Below, one piece after another: positions 14,758 to 21,869 of a DNA stretch of 55,337 nucleotides. The position numbers and the translations under genes were made by a program. Origin of the DNA: Salinivenus lutea. Its GTDB lineage: Bacteria > Bacteroidota > Rhodothermia > Rhodothermales > Salinibacteraceae. The first letter of the stretch is position 1; the number at the start of each line of letters is the position of its first letter. The notes below the pieces were generated by a model. The model searched no databases and was not told where the DNA came from. It saw nothing but the letters and a program-made list of their open reading frames with translations. The DNA lies in assembly GCA_002894685.1 (NCBI GenBank), contig NCRC01000025.1, positions 1 through 55,337 on the forward strand. Direction: 5' to 3'.

Positions 14758-17214
14758 TCAAAACGAGCGCAGGGGGCCGAGGTCCTCCATCCCAATCTGG
14801 TAGTCAAGCCGCCGCGTGCCACGGAACTGAAGGGTGAGGACGTTGGCGTCGGCGTCGTAGTGCCAGCCGTTGCGGCCGCGACGGGCGCGGCGGCGGTACG
14901 TGGCCTCGTTGATCGTGACGCGCTCCGCCGCCTCGGGCACGCGGTGCACCCGAAGCCGGATCGTACGCTCGCGAGGCTGCCCCTCGTACGTGCCCTCGGT
15001 CCGCCCCACGGTCGCCCGGAGGTCGGCCGTCCCGTCCGGCTGCGGGTCCAGGCGGTGGGTGAGGTCGGTACGGGCAAACGCCCCCTGCTGATAGGCAAGC
15101 GTGCGGCCGTCGTCCTCGTAGAGCGTGAACGCCCCGGTGCGCCCCGAATCGGGATAGACGGCGAGCCCGAGGGTGTCGGCCGGCTGGGCCCCGACGTGCG
15201 AGGCCACCGGCCGCAGGGGCACGAGGGCCCCGCCGCGCACGAACAGGGGAATCTGGTCGAGCGGAGCGTCCACCGTGACGGTGCGCCCGCCCTCCACCGC
15301 CTCGTCGGTCCAGTAGTTGATCCACGTCCCCTCCGGCAGCCGCACGGAGCGGGTCCGCGCACTGTCGCGCAGAACGGGGGCGACCAACAGCGACTCGCCG
15401 AGCAGGTAGCTGTCCTGCACCTCGTGCAGCCGCTCCGAGGAGGGGTTCGCGAAGAAGAGGGGCCGGACCAGCGGGAGGCCGGTCCGATGGTTTTTCCAGG
15501 CGAGCGTGTACAGGTACGGCATCAGGCGGTATCGCAGGCGCACCATCGTTCGGCTAATCGATTCCACCCGGTCCCCAAAGCGCCACGGCTCGGTGGGGTA
15601 GTTGGAGCCGTGCGGCCGCATGGTGGGCGACAGGGCGCCGTGCTGCATCCAGCGTGCGTAGAGCTCCGACGAGGTTGAGTCCCCCGCAAATCCCCCGAGG
15701 TCGGACCCATACAGCCCGAAGCCCGACAGGCCCATGTTCAGCAAAAAGGGAATCTGGGGACGCAGGGCCTCGAAACTGCGCCCCACGTCGCCGCTCCACA
15801 GGGTGGGGTTGTACCGCTGCGTGCCCGCGAAGGCCGAGCGGGTGAGGTTGAACACGCGCCGGTTGGGGTGCTGCTCGCGCCACTGGCGAAAGAGGAGCTG
15901 CGCCCAGAGGTGGTTGTAGACATTGTGGACCTTGGTGCGCGGGCCCCGGTGATGATGCATGTCGGTCGGGTGGCGCTCCGGCTCGCCCAGGTCCGTCCAG
16001 AAGCCCGCCATTTCGTCGCCCATGAACGGGGGATGCTGATCGCCCCACCAGTCCCGTGCCTCCGGGTCTGTGACGTCGAGCAGGGCCACCTTACAGCTGT
16101 CGCACGACCACCAGTCGTCCATCACGTAGGGGGAGCCGTCGGCCCGGGTGCCGACGAAACTGCTGTCGAGCGCCGGTTCGTAGAGGCGGGAGGGGCTCGT
16201 GATGTACGTCTCGGTGATGGCCACGGTCTTCACGCCCCGGTCCCGAAAATCGCGCATCATCTCGAACGGCTCCGGGAACGCCGTGCGGTCCCACCGCAGG
16301 TCGCCCATGTGCTCAAACCAGTCGAGGTCCAGGATGACGGCGTCCACGGGGAAATTTTTCCGCCGGAGCGTGTCGACGACCCCGCGGGCCTGGCTCTCGT
16401 TTTCGTAGCCGAACTTCGACTGAATGTACCCGAGGGACCACTTGGGAGGCATCGGCTGGCGGCCCGTGAGCCAGGTGTAGTGCCGCAACTGCTCCGGAAT
16501 GCTCGACGCCGCAAAGACGTAGTAGGTGAGCTCCCCGCCCGGCGTCCGGTAGTGCATCTCCGTTGAGTCGGCCGCGCCGAGGTCGAACCGGGCGGGATGC
16601 GTATTGTCCACGAAGAGGCCGTAGCCGCCCGTCGTCGCGAGGAACGGCACGTTGATCTTCATCGGCATGGGCGGGTCGGCATAGCCGTAGTGGGCCTGGT
16701 TCTCCATACGCAACGTGTCGCCGCGGAGGCCAAACGGCACCCGCTCGCCGGAGCCGTAGAGACGGGTCTCCGGCTTCAGTGAAAACTGCAGGGCCCGTGT
16801 GGTGTCGCGGGCAACAAAGCCGGAGTCAACCTCGGAGACGAGACGGCGTCCGGTGTCGTCCGCGAACCGGAGCCGCAGCGGATCTTTCTGGATGGTGACC
16901 GTCCCCTCAGGAGACCGGACCGAGAGCGTGCACGGCCCCTCCCGAACGGTCGGCGTCACATTGTCGTCGGGAGAGCGGACGACGGAAAACGAACTGTCGG
17001 GCGCCGCGCCGGGCGGCAGCCAATCGACACGCACGACGGCGGGGCGGTAGAACGTGATCCGTGCGGAGGCCCCCTCGCCCTCAACGGTCACCGTCGGCCC
17101 GTCGACCCGATGCTCGACGTACGGGCCGGGCGTGAGAACATCCTCGTCCGCCGGCTGGGACCGTCCCGGGAAGGCAATCAGAAAACCGAGGAGGAACCAG
17201 GCAAGATGCTTCAT
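14758..17214 (-). CDS. secreted glycoside hydrolase family 31 enzyme (alpha-glucosidase-like)
   Basis: An 818-residue exported enzyme. Signal peptide MKHLAWFLLGFLIAFPGRSQ, then an N-terminal beta-sandwich, a (beta/alpha)8 domain and C-terminal beta domains as in GH31. The nucleophile Asp is about residue 408 in WTDLGEPE, and the acid/base Asp about residue 476 in LWSGDVGRSFEALR. Other signatures are VILDLDWFEHMGDLRWD and GSDLGGFAGD. GH31 members act on alpha-glucosidic or alpha-xylosidic bonds by a retaining mechanism; the exact substrate is uncertain. Start at 17214 gives the signal peptide. It stands alone, about 130 bp downstream of nothing on its strand, with rpmE2 following at 129 bp. 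It probably degrades extracytoplasmic alpha-glucans or oligosaccharides. Confidence 0.94.
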   Translation of the reverse strand: MKHLAWFLLGFLIAFPGRSQPADEDVLTPGPYVEHRVDGPTVTVEGEGASARITFYRPAVVRVDWLPPGAAPDSSFSVVRSPDDNVTPTVREGPCTLSVRSPEGTVTIQKDPLRLRFADDTGRRLVSEVDSGFVARDTTRALQFSLKPETRLYGSGERVPFGLRGDTLRMENQAHYGYADPPMPMKINVPFLATTGGYGLFVDNTHPARFDLGAADSTEMHYRTPGGELTYYVFAASSIPEQLRHYTWLTGRQPMPPKWSLGYIQSKFGYENESQARGVVDTLRRKNFPVDAVILDLDWFEHMGDLRWDRTAFPEPFEMMRDFRDRGVKTVAITETYITSPSRLYEPALDSSFVGTRADGSPYVMDDWWSCDSCKVALLDVTDPEARDWWGDQHPPFMGDEMAGFWTDLGEPERHPTDMHHHRGPRTKVHNVYNHLWAQLLFRQWREQHPNRRVFNLTRSAFAGTQRYNPTLWSGDVGRSFEALRPQIPFLLNMGLSGFGLYGSDLGGFAGDSTSSELYARWMQHGALSPTMRPHGSNYPTEPWRFGDRVESISRTMVRLRYRLMPYLYTLAWKNHRTGLPLVRPLFFANPSSERLHEVQDSYLLGESLLVAPVLRDSARTRSVRLPEGTWINYWTDEAVEGGRTVTVDAPLDQIPLFVRGGALVPLRPVASHVGAQPADTLGLAVYPDSGRTGAFTLYEDDGRTLAYQQGAFARTDLTHRLDPQPDGTADLRATVGRTEGTYEGQPRERTIRLRVHRVPEAAERVTINEATYRRRARRGRNGWHYDADANVLTLQFRGTRRLDYQIGMEDLGPLRSF

Positions 17215-17490
17215 AGGGGTTGAGAGAGGGAGACGCTAAACATCAGACGCGTGCAGCCCCCAGTGTACTCAACAGCCCGTGGATTTCGAACCCGCCGCGT
17301 GCGGCCGGGGAGGGTGAGATCGCAAATCCCGTCAGGCCCTGACTGAGCCCCACGCCAGGGGGCGGATCGGGCGGGTGCGCCCCGTCCCACCTGCAGACGA
17401 CGCACGTCAGCTCGTTCTCGATGCCCCCCGACCCGAACGGGCAATCTCCGGAGTGGAAAGAAGAGGCTGGACCCCAAATAGCACCTGATT
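17215..17490. other. long spacer between GH31 gene and the TetR region, no convincing gene
   Basis: The spacer contains open frames on the minus strand (for example 17243-17539, with a CVVC sequence), but none has a recognisable domain or convincing start. GGATTTCGAACCCGCC at 17281 resembles the T arm of a tRNA, but no cloverleaf can be drawn. It may hold promoters for both divergent genes. Confidence 0.35.
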
Positions 17491-17497
17491 TATAAAT
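17491..17497 (+). promoter_or_regulatory. -10-like TATAAAT upstream of twin operators
   Basis: TATAAAT lies 24 bp upstream of the first TetR-type palindrome, so transcription started here would run through both operators, giving roadblock-type repression. No clear -35 is visible, so this is tentative. Confidence 0.3.
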
Positions 17498-17520
17498 ACT
17501 GTGTGACGATCTGTTTACTG

Positions 17521-17535
17521 TTGACAGTCTGTCAA
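17521..17535. promoter_or_regulatory. TetR-type operator 1 (TTGACA-GTC-TGTCAA)
   Basis: Perfect 6+6 palindrome with a 3-bp spacer. First of two tandem copies upstream of the NTF2-like gene; its centre is 26 bp from the next copy. Confidence 0.75.
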
Positions 17536-17546
17536 ACACTTCATTT

Positions 17547-17561
17547 TTGACACAGTGTCAA
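17547..17561. promoter_or_regulatory. TetR-type operator 2 (TTGACA-CAG-TGTCAA)
   Basis: Perfect palindrome, second of the tandem pair, about 100 bp upstream of the NTF2-like start codon. Confidence 0.75.
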
Positions 17562-17661
17562 CGAGTGAAGCACAGCGGGCCCGAGCCGCGAGGAGGCCGG
17601 CTCCGCCCCGCTGCGGTCGGAAGATCTCCTCATGCCGTGCTCGCCCATCCTCCCCATTGCC

Positions 17662-18165
17662 ATGTACCACTCCATCGTCAAGCGCATTGCGCAAAACGCC
17701 TTTGAGGATCTCTCGGACCGACACGTCGAGCCACTGATCGAGAAATCGGCACCGGACCTCCGGCACACGTTTGCCGGTGATCACGCCCTCGGCGGTACAC
17801 GCCACTCCCGCGAGGCCTTTCGTGCCTGGCTGGAGCGCCTCTACCGGCTGTTTCCCGAACTGACCTTCACGGTCCGTGACATGATGGTCAGCGGCCCGCC
17901 CTGGAATACGCGGCTGGCATTGTCCTGGGCCGATCGGGGCGTGGCCGCCGACGGGGCCGACTACGAAAACGAGGGCGTCCACGTCCTTCGCCTACAGTGG
18001 GGGCGCCTCGTGGAACTGGAGGCGCATCTCGACACCCAGCACCTGGAGCGCACGCTCGATCGGATGGCGGCTGCCGGCATCGAGGAGGCCGCCGCGGACC
18101 CGATAGAGGAGACGCCCATCGACGCCGGGGGGGCGGTCGCTGCCGGTCCGGTTGCGGCCTCCTGA
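17662..18165 (+). CDS. NTF2-like / SnoaL-type protein, TetR-regulon member
   Basis: A 167-residue protein with a SnoaL-like (NTF2) fold, the family of small polyketide cyclases, ketosteroid isomerase relatives and many uncharacterised proteins. Supporting runs are SREAFRAWLERLYRLFPELT, FTVRDMMVSGPPWNTRLALS and the core strand ENEGVHVLRLQWGRLVELEA. A C-terminal Ala/Glu/Pro-rich tail of about 35 residues extends beyond the domain. The Met at 17662 was chosen over 17632. Two TTGACA-N3-TGTCAA palindromes lie upstream, so it is probably repressed by the TetR protein encoded 2 kb away. The membrane-protein gene follows at 48 bp. Confidence 0.78.
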   Translation: MYHSIVKRIAQNAFEDLSDRHVEPLIEKSAPDLRHTFAGDHALGGTRHSREAFRAWLERLYRLFPELTFTVRDMMVSGPPWNTRLALSWADRGVAADGADYENEGVHVLRLQWGRLVELEAHLDTQHLERTLDRMAAAGIEEAAADPIEETPIDAGGAVAAGPVAAS

Positions 18166-18213
18166 TCCCACACGTCCCTCGTTGCGCTGTCCTTCACGAG
18201 ATACATTTGTGAC

Positions 18214-18651
18214 ATGTCCCTCCGCCGAAAAGTTGCCGCTGCATTTTACCTCGTCAACTCGCTCGTCAGCCTGGTGCTCGGCTCAACGTACCTGCTCCGC
18301 AGCTCCTTCATGCCCTACCACGCCGACGCACTGGAGCGCTCGTGGACCGAAGTTGAGCCGGCGCTCCAGACGCTGCTGGGGGCGCTCATGGACGTGGCCG
18401 GGGCCGGATGGGTCGGGATTGGGGTGGCGACCCTCGTCCTCGTGGCCGTACCGATGCGACGCGGGGAGCAATGGGGCCGTCTCCTCATTCCCGCGCTGTT
18501 CTTGATCTTCTACGTCCCCACTCTCTTTGCCACGATTGCCGTGATGAACGGGACGCCCGCCACCCCTCCGTGGTACGGCAACGCCGTCGCGTGCCTCGCA
18601 ACACTGGCCGGCGTCCTGATCGATGCGCCCTGGCGCTCGCGCTCCGGATGA
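18214..18651 (+). CDS. four-TM membrane protein, TetR-regulon neighbour
   Basis: A 145-residue integral membrane protein with about four helices: near residues 5-27 (VAAAFYLVNSLVSLVLGSTY), 55-78 (GAGWVGIGVATLVLVAVPM), 88-108 (LLIPALFLIFYVPTLFATIA) and 122-138. I do not recognise the family with certainty; it resembles small DoxX-like or DUF4345-like proteins in size and topology. It starts 48 bp after the NTF2-like gene and is probably cotranscribed, hence under the same twin operators. No operator copy lies directly upstream of it. Confidence 0.8.
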   Translation: MSLRRKVAAAFYLVNSLVSLVLGSTYLLRSSFMPYHADALERSWTEVEPALQTLLGALMDVAGAGWVGIGVATLVLVAVPMRRGEQWGRLLIPALFLIFYVPTLFATIAVMNGTPATPPWYGNAVACLATLAGVLIDAPWRSRSG

Positions 18652-18686
18652 AGCCCCCATCCCGCCCCGTATCGTGCACCCCCTTG

Positions 18687-18701
18687 TTGACAAATCGTCA
18701 A
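18687..18701. promoter_or_regulatory. TetR-type operator 3 (TTGACA-AAT-CGTCAA)
   Basis: One mismatch from the palindrome. It lies 22 bp before the earliest possible start of the DUF2141 gene (18724). Confidence 0.7.
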
Positions 18702-18786
18702 TAAAAGAACAGTTGTTATCGCTATGACAATCGACCCTGAGCCATCCGCTCAATCTGAGGACTCCCTCGTCGCCAATGGGTTGCTC

Positions 18787-19272
18787 ATGCTCCGCCCTCC
18801 CCGACTCCTGACTCGACTGATTCCTTGCCGGGTTCGATTTGGTCTTCTGCTCGCGGTCCTGCTCACCGGCACCGGGCCGGTCTCTCCGGTTCACGCGCAG
18901 TCGTCTGATGCGCCGGCGAGCCCCCTCATCATCCACGTCGACGGGCTCGAGAGCAACAAGGGGTCCGTTCGCGCCGAACTGACCACCGACGCCCACTACG
19001 ACTCGGACGGCAACGTGCGGGCCGCCGTGCTCCCCATCGAGGACCGGGAGGCGCACTGGACGGTCGACGACCTTCCTCCCGGCACCTACGCCGTGCGGCT
19101 CTACCACGACGAAGACGACGACGGCGAGCTGGATACCAACATGTTCGGCGTGCCGCAAGAACCGTTCGGCTTCTCGAACAACGCTCGGGGCAACATGGGC
19201 CCGCCCGATTTTGAGGACGCTGCCTTCACGCTCGGGTCCGACTCGCTCTCGATGACGATCACAGCCGAATAA
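18787..19272 (+). CDS. DUF2141 secreted protein
   Basis: About 161 residues from the chosen Met. A basic N-region and hydrophobic stretch (RVRFGLLLAVLLTGTGPVSP, cleavage after VHAQ) form a signal peptide. The mature part is a DUF2141 beta-sandwich with the family pattern LPPGTYAVRLYHDEDDDGEL, then the segment DTNMFGVPQEPFGFSNNARG and a C-terminal SMTITAE strand. DUF2141 proteins are periplasmic or surface proteins of unknown function. The frame is open from 18724 with another ATG, which would add 21 acidic residues ahead of the signal; 18787 fits better. Operator 3 lies upstream, so TetR control is likely. Confidence 0.88.
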   Translation: MLRPPRLLTRLIPCRVRFGLLLAVLLTGTGPVSPVHAQSSDAPASPLIIHVDGLESNKGSVRAELTTDAHYDSDGNVRAAVLPIEDREAHWTVDDLPPGTYAVRLYHDEDDDGELDTNMFGVPQEPFGFSNNARGNMGPPDFEDAAFTLGSDSLSMTITAE

Positions 19273-19389
19273 CCATCCCCGTTGACGATGCCACCGCGCC
19301 CATCCATCGCCGCTCCCGTCGGGCGTCCGACGATGGAGGCCGCCACGCCTCTCCAAGCGGTGCCCGGATCCCGAATGCCCCCCGCATCG

Positions 19390-19533
19390 CCGGAACGTAC
19401 GGTGCGGTCCTCGCGCAGCGGCACGTGCAATACAGCCGGTTGCAGCCCGGGGACGCTGCGCTGTCTACGGCCGTGGCGCTGGGCATCGACGTGGCCGTGA
19501 ACGTGATCACCGAGTTTGTCGGACGCCCGTAGC
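19390..19533 (+). pseudogene. C-terminal remnant of an unidentified gene
   Basis: One frame ending in TAG at 19531-19533 reads RIAGTYGAVLAQRHVQYSRL and continues QPGDAALSTAVALGIDVAVN then VITEFVGRP. Nearly every third codon base is G or C, the signature of real coding sequence here, while upstream of about 19390 this bias fades and no start codon fits. It is most likely the end of a gene truncated by deletion, lying between the DUF2141 gene and tetR. I cannot name its family. Confidence 0.5.
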
Positions 19534-19570
19534 GGAACGGCGCCCCGGTCCATACGAGAACACCACGCCG

Positions 19571-19585
19571 TTGACATCGTGTCAA
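19571..19585. promoter_or_regulatory. TetR-type operator 4 (TTGACA-TCG-TGTCAA)
   Basis: Perfect palindrome 40 bp upstream of the tetR start codon, the expected place for autoregulation. Confidence 0.78.
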
Positions 19586-19625
19586 TGCCCAACGAAATCC
19601 CGCCCCTAACTCCCACCCCCTTTTC

Positions 19626-20318
19626 ATGTCGTCAATCGAAGAGCGCCAACGCGAAGAAAAAGAACAGCGCCGCCGGACCATCCTCGACGCTGCGGAAACC
19701 GTCCTGGAGACGAAGGGCCGTGACGAGATGACGATGGCCGACATTGCCGAGGAGGCCCGGTTGAGCCGGAGTCTCTTGTACGTGTATTTCGAGGACATGG
19801 ATGACATTGTGCTCGGGGTAACCCACCGCGCATTTCAGTCAATGAGGCGGCGGTTTCAGTCCGGTGTGACCCAGCACGACACGGGCCTGCGCCAGATTCG
19901 CGCAGTTGGCGATGCCTACGTCGCGTTCGCCCAGGAGGAGCCGACCTACTTTGACCTTGTGGCCGAGTTCGAATCCCGCGCGGCCGATCCGGAGGAGGCG
20001 ACTGCTCGCATGCGACAGTGCCTCGCCGAGGCGGACCGGGCCCTGGAGGTGATGGCCGACGCCATTCAGAACGGCATCGACGACGACTCCATTCGTGCCG
20101 ACCTCGACCCGATGCAGACCGCCGTGACGCTTTGGGGGTGCACCCACGGCCTCATTCAACTCGCTGCCAACAAGGGGACGGGACTCGAGCAGCGCTATGA
20201 ACTGTCCTCCGCTGCTCTCGTCGACGAGGGACTCAGCTTTCTCGGCGTGTCCCTGGCCGGCCAGCCCCCGGACGCCCCCGCGGAGACGCTCCCGGCCGAC
20301 CAAAACGGCAATGCCTAG
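19626..20318 (+). CDS. TetR/AcrR family transcriptional repressor
   Basis: A 230-residue regulator. The N-terminal winged TetR helix-turn-helix reads TILDAAETVLETKGRDEMTM, then ADIAEEARLSRSLLYVYFED. The C-terminal ligand domain includes DLVAEFESRAADPEEATARM and the WGCTHGLIQLAANKG segment of the WHG type of TetR proteins. An acidic/Pro tail ends the protein. It is autoregulated in all likelihood: the palindrome TTGACA-N3-TGTCAA lies 40 bp before its start and five further copies lie around adjacent genes. Such proteins usually repress efflux genes until a small hydrophobic ligand binds; the truncated TolC-like gene next door fits. The ligand is not known. Confidence 0.95.
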   Translation: MSSIEERQREEKEQRRRTILDAAETVLETKGRDEMTMADIAEEARLSRSLLYVYFEDMDDIVLGVTHRAFQSMRRRFQSGVTQHDTGLRQIRAVGDAYVAFAQEEPTYFDLVAEFESRAADPEEATARMRQCLAEADRALEVMADAIQNGIDDDSIRADLDPMQTAVTLWGCTHGLIQLAANKGTGLEQRYELSSAALVDEGLSFLGVSLAGQPPDAPAETLPADQNGNA

Positions 20319-20348
20319 GCATGAACAGGATGTTAAAATCTTAGCTCG

Positions 20349-20363
20349 TTGAGACGGTGTCAA
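20349..20363. promoter_or_regulatory. TetR-type operator 5 (TTGAGA-CGG-TGTCAA)
   Basis: One mismatch from the palindrome, 30 bp after the tetR stop codon and 106 bp before operator 6. Probably upstream of the TolC-like promoter. Confidence 0.65.
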
Positions 20364-20454
20364 CGACCAAAGCAAGCGGGGCCCGATCGGCCTGGGCGGG
20401 GCCGCGACCCCTCCCAACTGCGTGTCCCCCGCAACCCATTTTTTTGCCCGCCTA

Positions 20455-20469
20455 TTGACAATATGTCAA
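20455..20469. promoter_or_regulatory. TetR-type operator 6 (TTGACA-ATA-TGTCAA) over the TolC-like start
   Basis: Perfect palindrome covering the first possible start codon (20463) of the TolC-like fragment. It suggests the real start is 20478 or 20484, or that transcription begins upstream at operator 5. Confidence 0.75.
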
Positions 20470-20930
20470 ATAAAAACATGGTGATGAGCTTGCAGGTGCG
20501 ATGCCTCATGGGTCTCGTTGTGGTCTGCGGCTTCGGGGTGGCCATCGACCCGGCCCGTGCTCAGGCCCCCGCCCATGCCCCCTCGTCGGAGGCCTCCACT
20601 GTTGTGGACGAGCTCGTGCAGGAAGCACTGGAAAATAACCTGTCCGTTGAGCAGGAGCGCATCGCGTTGGAGCAGCGCCGCGCAGCCCTTGCGGAGACGA
20701 GGAACCAGTACCTGCCCAGTCTCGACCTGAGCGCCCGGTACACGCGCAGCCGGGGCGGCCGGACCATCGACGTCCCGGTGGGGGACGCTGTGAATCCTGC
20801 GTATCGGGCCCTGGATGACATGAACCCAGACCGGTCGTTCTCGCGAGTTCAGAATCGGGACATCTCGCTGCTCCGGGAGAAGGAGCAACGAACGGAGCTT
20901 CAGCTCCGCCAGCCCTTCTCTCCCCTTCCT
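20463..20930 (+). pseudogene. truncated TolC-like outer-membrane efflux protein
   Basis: From ATG 20463 (or 20484, MSLQVRCLMGLVVVCGFGVA) the frame begins with a signal peptide and then a TolC N-terminus: STVVDELVQEALENNLSVEQ, ERIALEQRRAALAETRNQYL, PSLDLSARYTR, ending in TELQLRQPFS. This is the first repeat half of the family (usually about 430-470 residues). After about codon 155 the homology ends and the frame, open to 21203, runs antisense through the slipin gene. No membrane-fusion protein or RND pump gene follows. I infer a deletion that removed most of tolC and the rest of an efflux operon. The operators upstream remain. Confidence 0.7.
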
Positions 20931-20998
20931 GCTCCAGGGGGATCGTTTCGACGATTTGCCTCCAGGAGGCACAGTGCATCCCCCGGTTCGGGGTTGCC

Positions 20999-21772
20999 CT
21001 ACGAGGGACCCGGCTCGTCCCCGATGGCTTCCAGCGCCCGCAGGGCCTCGGCGGGCACCGCGAAGACGACGGTATTCGAGTCGTCGCTGCTGAGGCTGTT
21101 GAGCGTCTGGAGGGTGCGGAGATGCAGGGCGCCGTCCTCGTTGTTGAGGATGGCGGCCGCGTCGGCCATGTTCTGGGCGGCCTCCAGTTCGCCTTCCGCC
21201 TGAATGGTCACGGCGCGGCGCTCCCGCTCGGCTTCGGCCTGGCGGGCAATCACCCGCTTCATGTTCTCCGCGAGGATAATGTCCTTGAGCTCCACGGACT
21301 GCACCTCGATGCCCCAGGGATCGGTGGCCTCGTCGATAATCTCGCGAATCTGACGCGAAATGCGTTCCCGTTCGGCCAGCAGCGCGTCGAGGTCCACTTC
21401 CCCCACAATGTTGCGCATGGTGGTTTGCGCCAGCTGCTGGGTGGCGTACATGTACTCCTCCACCTCCAGAATGGCCTTCTTCGCGTCCCGCACCTGATAA
21501 TAGATGACGGCATCGATCTCGACGGTCACGTTGTCCCGGGTGATGCTTTCCTGCCGCGGCACGTCGACTGCCTTGACGCGCATGTCCACCCGCTCCCACG
21601 ATTGGATGAACGGAATCACGGTGCCGAGGCCCGGCTCCATGACCTTCACAAACTGGCCGAGCATGAATTTGACGCCGCGCTCGTACTCTTTGACCACCTT
21701 GAAGGTGCGCACCAGGCCCATCCCGGCGAGAAGAACGACCGTGAGTACCACGTACACTGAGAGGGACAGCAT
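20999..21772 (-). CDS. slipin / stomatin-like band 7 (SPFH) protein
   Basis: A 257-residue SPFH protein. A single N-terminal membrane segment (MLSLSVYVVLTVVLLAGMGL) is followed by the band 7 domain: VVKEYERGVKFMLGQFVKVM, PGLGTVIPFIQSWERVDMRV, IDAVIYYQVRDAKKAILEVE, RNIVGEVDLDALLAERERIS. A helical C-terminal part has QAEAERERRAVTIQAEGELE. The length is that of bacterial slipins, which oligomerise in membranes and are often paired with an NfeD protein; none is present here. The start gives the TM helix directly. The gene is convergent with the TolC fragment. Confidence 0.95.
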   Translation of the reverse strand: MLSLSVYVVLTVVLLAGMGLVRTFKVVKEYERGVKFMLGQFVKVMEPGLGTVIPFIQSWERVDMRVKAVDVPRQESITRDNVTVEIDAVIYYQVRDAKKAILEVEEYMYATQQLAQTTMRNIVGEVDLDALLAERERISRQIREIIDEATDPWGIEVQSVELKDIILAENMKRVIARQAEAERERRAVTIQAEGELEAAQNMADAAAILNNEDGALHLRTLQTLNSLSSDDSNTVVFAVPAEALRALEAIGDEPGPS

Positions 21773-21869
21773 GGTCGGAAGCGGGGATGCGTTCGGCGGA
21801 ACGAGAACTCAGTAAACAGACGCCTCCCTCGATCGGGGACAGTGCTGCCCCTCTCACACGAGCCCCGAT

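Noticed and set aside
17281-17300. tRNA-like T-arm sequence GGATTTCGAACCC
   Set aside because: The stem does not pair and no acceptor or anticodon arm can be found nearby.
20931-21203. Continuation of the TolC-like frame to 21203
   Set aside because: Beyond about 20930 there is no TolC similarity and most of it is antisense to the slipin gene.
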